This document shows, piece after piece, positions 59,757 through 64,000 of a stretch of 64,000 bases of DNA; the first letter of the stretch is position 1, and every line of letters begins with the position of its first letter. The stretch comes from Streptomyces mobaraensis. Lineage in GTDB: Bacteria; Actinomycetota; Actinomycetes; Streptomycetales; Streptomycetaceae. The position numbers and the translations under genes were made by a program. The notes beneath the pieces were generated by a model. It was not told where the DNA came from and ran no database searches. It worked only from the letters and a program-made list of their open reading frames with translations. The stretch covers positions 2,232,001-2,296,000 of the forward strand of contig NZ_CP083590.1 in the NCBI RefSeq assembly GCF_020099395.1, read 5' to 3'.

Positions 59757-61123
59757 TGACCGTCCGGCACGAGGACGTGAGTGCTGTGAGTGAACCACTG
59801 GTCAACGCGGGCCTGATGAGGCTGTACCGCGAGTCCGGGTGGACGCTGCGCCGGTTCGCTCAGGAGGTGAACCGGCTCGGGACGGAGCGGGGTACCCCCC
59901 TCAAGTACCGGGAGCCATCGGTGCATCAGTGGCTCGGCGGGCACCTGCCCAGGGAGTCCGTACGGCCGCTGGTCGTCGAGGTACTGTCCCGGCGGCTCGG
60001 CCGTCCGGTCACGTACGCGGAGGCCGGTTTTCCTGCCCCTCGGACGGGGGGAGAGGGGGCGGGCACGACCGAGGAGCTGCTCGCCCTCGGCAGGCAGGAC
60101 ATGGATCCGTCACGGCGCGGCGTCCTCGGGGCGGGGCTGTTCTCCGTCGTCCTCACCGTCCCGCACTGGCAGGACGTGGTCGGTCGCATGGAGGCGGTCG
60201 CGCACGGCGGGCCGCGCCGGTACGGTGCGCCGGACGTCGCCATGGTGTCCGCCATGACGGAACGGATCTCGGCGCTCGACGACAGCTTCGGAGGGCGCCA
60301 CGCGCGGCCGATGGCGGCGGCGTTCCTCGTCAACACCGTCGCGCCGTACCTCCGCGCGGACGCCCCCGAGTCCGTACGGCAGGCGATGCTGTCGGCCGCC
60401 GCCGACCTGTGCTACCTGACCGGCTACATGGCCGTCGACGAGGGCCTCCACGGCCTGGCCCAGCGCTACTACGTCAAGGCTCTGGAGCTGGCCGGTGCGG
60501 CGGGTGACCACCTCACGTACTGCACCACCCTGCGCGGGATGAGCGTCCAGGCCGTGGACCTCGGGCACGGACGGGAGGCCCTGCGCCTGGCCGACGCCGC
60601 TGCCGCCGCGTCGCCGCAGGCGGGCCCCCGGATGCGGGCCTTCCTGGCCGGGCAGCAGGCGCACGCTGCGGCCCGCACCGGGGACCGGGCGAGCGCGCTG
60701 GCGTACCTCCGGGAGGCGGAGGTGGCGATGGAGAAGGCCGAGTCCCGGGCGAAGGCGTTCGGCTCGTACGACCCCTCGTCGCTGCTGTACCACGTGAGCC
60801 AGGTCCGTTACGAACTCCGGGACGTCACCGGTTCGGTGGCCGCGCTGAAGGAGTCGGACCGGGTACGGCAGGCAGTGTTCCGGCGGGCCCGCGTCCGGCA
60901 CCGCTGCACCCTCGCCGAACGGCAGCTGGAGGTCGGCCACTTGGAAGTAGCCTGCCGGACCTGGCACCTCGCCCTGGACGACTACCCCGACGTCCACTCC
61001 GGCCGCGCGGACGACCGCGTCCGCGCCCTGACCGCCCGCCTCCGCCCGCATCTCCGCAACCGCGCCGCGAGGGAACTCCGCGAACGGGCGCGCCGCCTCG
61101 CCCCCGCGCTCGCGGGGGCGTGA
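59756..61123 (+). CDS. XRE/TPR-containing transcriptional regulator
   Basis: 455 aa. N-terminal DNA-binding region (LMRLYRESGWTLRRFAQEVN, YREPSVHQWLGGHLPRESVR) with a plant-MarR-like XRE fold, then a long TPR superhelix (ADLCYLTGYMAVDEGLHGLA, QRYYVKALELAGAAGDHLTY). This is the Streptomyces NsdA/BldB-neighbour type of large XRE/TPR regulator whose ligands are often small peptides or unknown. An alternative GTG start at 59786 exists. The small frameshifted gene follows 16 bases downstream. Confidence 0.85.
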   Translation: MTVRHEDVSAVSEPLVNAGLMRLYRESGWTLRRFAQEVNRLGTERGTPLKYREPSVHQWLGGHLPRESVRPLVVEVLSRRLGRPVTYAEAGFPAPRTGGEGAGTTEELLALGRQDMDPSRRGVLGAGLFSVVLTVPHWQDVVGRMEAVAHGGPRRYGAPDVAMVSAMTERISALDDSFGGRHARPMAAAFLVNTVAPYLRADAPESVRQAMLSAAADLCYLTGYMAVDEGLHGLAQRYYVKALELAGAAGDHLTYCTTLRGMSVQAVDLGHGREALRLADAAAAASPQAGPRMRAFLAGQQAHAAARTGDRASALAYLREAEVAMEKAESRAKAFGSYDPSSLLYHVSQVRYELRDVTGSVAALKESDRVRQAVFRRARVRHRCTLAERQLEVGHLEVACRTWHLALDDYPDVHSGRADDRVRALTARLRPHLRNRAARELRERARRLAPALAGA

Positions 61124-61139
61124 ACCGAAAGGAACCCAC

Positions 61140-61507
61140 TTGTCCGAGACCGAAGGTGCCCGGCTGTTCCGCGAAGCGTGGATCGCCGGCGTGCGCGCGC
61201 ACTTTCCCGGGGAGCCCAAGCCCGGCTACGTCACCCCGTGGGAGGACACGCCGGACTGGGAACGGGCCGCCGCGGGAGCCGTGTACGAGCAGGTGCGGCG
61301 GTTCCTCGCCGTCAGCGACGGGCACGCGACGCGGCTGACGCGCGAGCAGAAGGGCCGGTTCGTGGCCCTCTGCTGGACGGCGCAGATGTACCGGCACTTC
61401 ACGGACCCGAAGCCGGGGTACGTCGCGGACTGGCCCGAACTGCCCGCCTGGCAACGGAGACGGACGCCGACATCTTCGAGGCGATCGAGAAGGCGTCCGC
61501 CGGCTGA
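61140..61507 (+). pseudogene. Small hypothetical gene with a -1 frameshift
   Basis: Reads MSETEGARLFREAWIAGVRA from a TTG start behind AAAGGAA and continues in family pattern through YRHFTDPKPGYVADWPELPA to WQ. One G appears missing at about 61457-61459: restoring it joins the frame to ETDADIFEAIEKASAG and the natural TGA at 61507, giving about 122 aa. As sequenced the product would run on to 61562 with an unrelated basic tail. Could be a true mutation or a base-calling error in GGG. Probably cotranscribed with the XRE/TPR gene. Confidence 0.65.
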
Positions 61508-61609
61508 GCGCCGCCCAGCCTTCCGGCGGGCACGCGCGGCAGGGGCGTCACTCCTCTCGTAGCCTCCAGGAATACGAGAGGACACGCGGGCGGAAGGGAG
61601 CACGGCGGC

Positions 61610-61825
61610 ATGCCGAATCGAGGGGGTAAGGCGGGCCGGTCCGCCGGGTGTTTGTCGTCTCGCATGCTCGTTCTCGGAGTGTGCGCCTCCGTCGGCGGGT
61701 TCGCCGGTGCGATCCGGGGCGTCGCGTCAGGGGCGAGCGTGTTCCAGGTTCTGGCGGCGCTGGGCATCGGCGCGCTCGGGCTCACGCTCGCGATCGCCTA
61801 CGTGGTGGACTTCGGCAGGCGGTGA
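61610..61825 (+). CDS. Small membrane protein
   Basis: 71 aa. Basic N-terminus then two hydrophobic helices (SRMLVLGVCASVGGFAGAI; FQVLAALGIGALGLTLAIAYVV) and a short basic end. AAGGGAG ribosome site. Convergent with the AraC gene after it. Function unknown. Confidence 0.6.
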   Translation: MPNRGGKAGRSAGCLSSRMLVLGVCASVGGFAGAIRGVASGASVFQVLAALGIGALGLTLAIAYVVDFGRR

Positions 61826-61850
61826 CACCGCGCGCCCGGAGCGCGGGTGC

Positions 61851-62897
61851 TCAGGCCCCGGCCGCCGGCCCGCCGGTCTCCCCCGGCCCGCGCTCCTCCG
61901 CCGACCACCGCCGTACCGCACGCCGCAGCGACCGCGGGTCGGAGTAGCCGAGGCGGTCGGCGAGGGCCGCGTTGGCGGGGCGGCCGGTGCGGCGGGCCTG
62001 GGTGGCGTGGCGGCGGCGGGCGGCGTCCAGTTCCGTGCGCCAGGTGGTGCCGGATTCGGCGAGGCGGCGTTGGAGGGTGCGGCGGCTCATGGTGAGGCGC
62101 CGGGCGACGTGGTCGAGGGCCGGGGGGCCTTCGGCGAGGCAGGCGTCGAGTGCGTGGCGGAACTGGTCGCGCCAGTCGGCGGGCGGGGGCGGGGGCAGGG
62201 TCGCCGCGTAGCGGCCGAGGATGGCGCCCAGTCGCGGGTCGGCGCCGAGGACCGGGCGGGCCAGGTCGGCGGTGCGGAAGGTGACCGTGGCGCGGTCCTG
62301 GCCGAAGTCGACGCCGCGTTCGGCGGCGAGCGCCTCGGTCAGGTTGGCGTGCCGGCGCGGGGCCGGCTGGGAGAAGCCGACGTGCAGCGGGTGCACGGGC
62401 GTGCCCGTCACCCCCCGCGAGCGCGCGCAGAGCACGGCCAGGGCGAACTGCTCGGCGAGTTCCACCTGCCGGGGCTCGCCCTCCAGGTAGTGGAAGGAGA
62501 AGGTCGTCTCGCGCTCGTCCTGGGTGTGGAGCGCGAAGCGGCCATTGGTGGTGATGAAGTGCAGGTACCGGGTGCTGGTCTCCATCGCGGCGCCGAGCGT
62601 GGGCGCGTTGGTGAAGAGGTAGTCGAAGAGGCCGAGGGCGCCCAGGCTGTAGAGGCCGGCGATGGACACCGGGGAGTCCGGGGTGTCCAGGGCCCGTTCG
62701 ACCAGTTCCCAGACGTGCATCGTCCGGCGGGCCGGGATGGTGACCTCGTCCTCGGCCAGTGCCCAGTCGGGCACCCCGGCCTCGCGGGCGATGCGGTCGG
62801 GGTCGGCGCCGTTCGCCGCCGCCGCGGTGAGGAGGAACTTCGACAGGACGATGGAGTCCAGCTCACCGGTCGTCCCGGTCGTCAGCGCTTCTGCCAT
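61851..62897 (-). CDS. AraC-family transcriptional regulator with Arabinose_bd-type domain
   Basis: 348 aa. N-terminal domain (Arabinose_bd, LSKFLLTAAAANGADPDRIA, LYSLGALGLFDYLFTN) and a C-terminal AraC helix-turn-helix (ALDHVARRLTMSRRTLQRRL, ALADRLGYSDPRSLRRAVRR). An upstream GTG at 62915 is also possible. The signal and targets are unknown. Confidence 0.87.
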   Translation of the reverse strand: MAEALTTGTTGELDSIVLSKFLLTAAAANGADPDRIAREAGVPDWALAEDEVTIPARRTMHVWELVERALDTPDSPVSIAGLYSLGALGLFDYLFTNAPTLGAAMETSTRYLHFITTNGRFALHTQDERETTFSFHYLEGEPRQVELAEQFALAVLCARSRGVTGTPVHPLHVGFSQPAPRRHANLTEALAAERGVDFGQDRATVTFRTADLARPVLGADPRLGAILGRYAATLPPPPPADWRDQFRHALDACLAEGPPALDHVARRLTMSRRTLQRRLAESGTTWRTELDAARRRHATQARRTGRPANAALADRLGYSDPRSLRRAVRRWSAEERGPGETGGPAAGA

Positions 62898-63163
62898 GCG
62901 GCCATTTTCCGACACGTTGGCGCGTCGTGTGCCGCGGGTGGCACGTTCGGTCCTGGGCAGGGCCGCCTCGACCTGGGCAATCTGGAACGGCCGCGGGCTG
63001 CGGCGGCCGGAAACGGACGCTGCCCGTCCACCGGCGGCCGGTCAGGGCCGCGCGGATCGGGGTGCGAGCGGGTACGGGGGTCCGGCTCGCGCTCCCACGT
63101 CATTCGACCGACGACCATCAGGAGGGGAGTCGTCGGACGGCTGACGCCACAGGGGCCCCACCG

Positions 63164-63925
63164 CTACCGGAGGACGCGCCCCCGGACGAACGGACGGTCC
63201 CGGTCCGCGAGCGCCGCGCACGGCCCGGCGGCCCGCAGCACGACGTCGAGGGCCGTGTCCGGGTCGGTGGTGTAAAGGCCGCTCGCCCACGCGGCGTTGG
63301 CCTCGATCACCGCCCAGCCGTCCGCGACGGTCCCCACGTCGACGACCACGGCGGAGGGCAGCGTGTCCGCGTGGGCGGCCAGCAGGTCGGCGCCGAAGCG
63401 GGCGGCGTCGGGCGCCAGGGGGCCGAGGGCGAGCCGGCCGCGTTCGCCGTACCGGCTCCCGCCGCGCACCGCGCCGTCCAGGACGAACAGCCGGTACTCG
63501 GCGGTGAACTCGACCACGTCGCTCACCAGGACGGTCGTGGCCGGGTCGACGGCGTCGGGACCGGGCAGCCGCGAGCCGTCGGCGTAGACCATGGCGCGTA
63601 TCCCCTTGTCGTTCGGGGACTTGACGAAGGCGGGCCGGCGGAGGCCGTACGCTTCGCCGATCGGCACCGCCCGCACCTCGCGCCGGGTGCGCTCCCGCGG
63701 CAGCCGGGCGAGCCAGTCGGCGGGGGCCTCCAGCGGGGCGATGCCCAGCGCGGGCGCCACGGCGTCGACGAACGCCGGCCCGGCGTGCAGGTGCTCCGCG
63801 CGGAGCCCGTCCGGAACGGTGAAGTCCGGCAGCCGGACGGTACGGAGTCCACGCCGGACGGCGGCGTCCCGGACGGACTCGGCGGAGGCGGTGAGGCGGG
63901 GTGGCAGGACGAGCGTGGTGGTCAT
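63164..63925 (-). CDS. ATP-grasp domain protein (R2K clade)
   Basis: 253 aa. Patterns AFVKSPNDKGIRAMVYAD, LVSDVVEFTAEYRLFVLDGA and VDVGTVADGWAVIEANAAWA match the short R2K-type ATP-grasp ligases with the Lys, Arg and Glu-Asn nucleotide/metal residues. Probably ligates amino-acid-like substrates, role unknown; these often occur near peptide-modification genes. GAGGAT ribosome site. Confidence 0.8.
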   Translation of the reverse strand: MTTTLVLPPRLTASAESVRDAAVRRGLRTVRLPDFTVPDGLRAEHLHAGPAFVDAVAPALGIAPLEAPADWLARLPRERTRREVRAVPIGEAYGLRRPAFVKSPNDKGIRAMVYADGSRLPGPDAVDPATTVLVSDVVEFTAEYRLFVLDGAVRGGSRYGERGRLALGPLAPDAARFGADLLAAHADTLPSAVVVDVGTVADGWAVIEANAAWASGLYTTDPDTALDVVLRAAGPCAALADRDRPFVRGRVLR

Positions 63926-64000
63926 GGGCGGCGATCCTCGCGTACGGGAGCGGGGAACGCTCGTGGTTTTCCCCGGCGCCCCGGGACCTCAGGAAGCGCC

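Overview
The window is about 72% G+C with a strong third-position G/C bias, frequent GTG/TTG starts, GGAGG-type ribosome sites, mycothiol-linked and DUF397-type genes and one rare TTA codon. Together these point to a Streptomyces chromosome. From memory of Streptomyces coelicolor, the gene order (ilvB, a GGDEF-EAL gene, gatBAC, a second GGDEF-EAL gene, ligA, mnmA/iscS, opp, gcvT-gcvH-glyA-sdaA) matches the SCO5512 to SCO5469 core region. I infer a syntenic core segment with small accessory insertions. No tRNA, rRNA or CRISPR array was seen.

Layout. 1-2 kb: acetolactate synthase ilvB (runs off the left edge) with a leader peptide and attenuator. 2-9.4 kb: a membrane GGDEF-EAL protein with a degenerate EAL domain, a 2-hydroxyacid dehydrogenase, an aldo/keto reductase, MerR and TetR regulators, and a TTA-containing small gene. 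9.4-18 kb: a giant LuxR ATPase regulator, a gene remnant, a LysR/amidotransferase pair, an MMPL exporter and a secreted protein. 18-28.6 kb: gatC-gatA-small membrane protein-gatB, a second GGDEF-EAL protein with an intact EAL domain, ligA, a MetE-like protein and a short-chain dehydrogenase. 29-36 kb is accessory: a two-component system, a Uma2 nuclease-fold protein, secreted proteins, an XRE/DUF397/ATPase cluster with a tandem duplication and a read-through gene fusion, and a transposase remnant. 36.5-39.2 kb: a dehydrogenase, small proteins and a TetR regulator with twin operators. 39.2-44.3 kb: mnmA-iscS tRNA thiolation genes and metabolic genes. 44.3-50.6 kb: an oligopeptide ABC transporter operon. 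51-54 kb: a secreted peptide, two SseB-like genes and a P-loop protein. 54.2-59 kb: tandem glycine riboswitch, gcvT, gcvH, glyA, sdaA. 59-64 kb: an XRE/TPR regulator with small satellite genes (one frameshifted), an AraC regulator and an ATP-grasp protein.

Functional themes. The glycine block joins glycine cleavage, serine hydroxymethyltransferase and serine deaminase into one catabolic path behind a glycine sensor, and the neighbouring SseB-like pair may be linked to serine physiology. Two cyclic-di-GMP proteins sit 17 kb apart, one apparently unable to hydrolyse the messenger. Several regulators carry palindromes at their own start sites that look like autoregulatory operators. The most unusual locus is the XRE/DUF397 array, where a duplication and a one-base shift turned one DUF397 gene into a fusion carrying the XRE protein's C-terminal tail.
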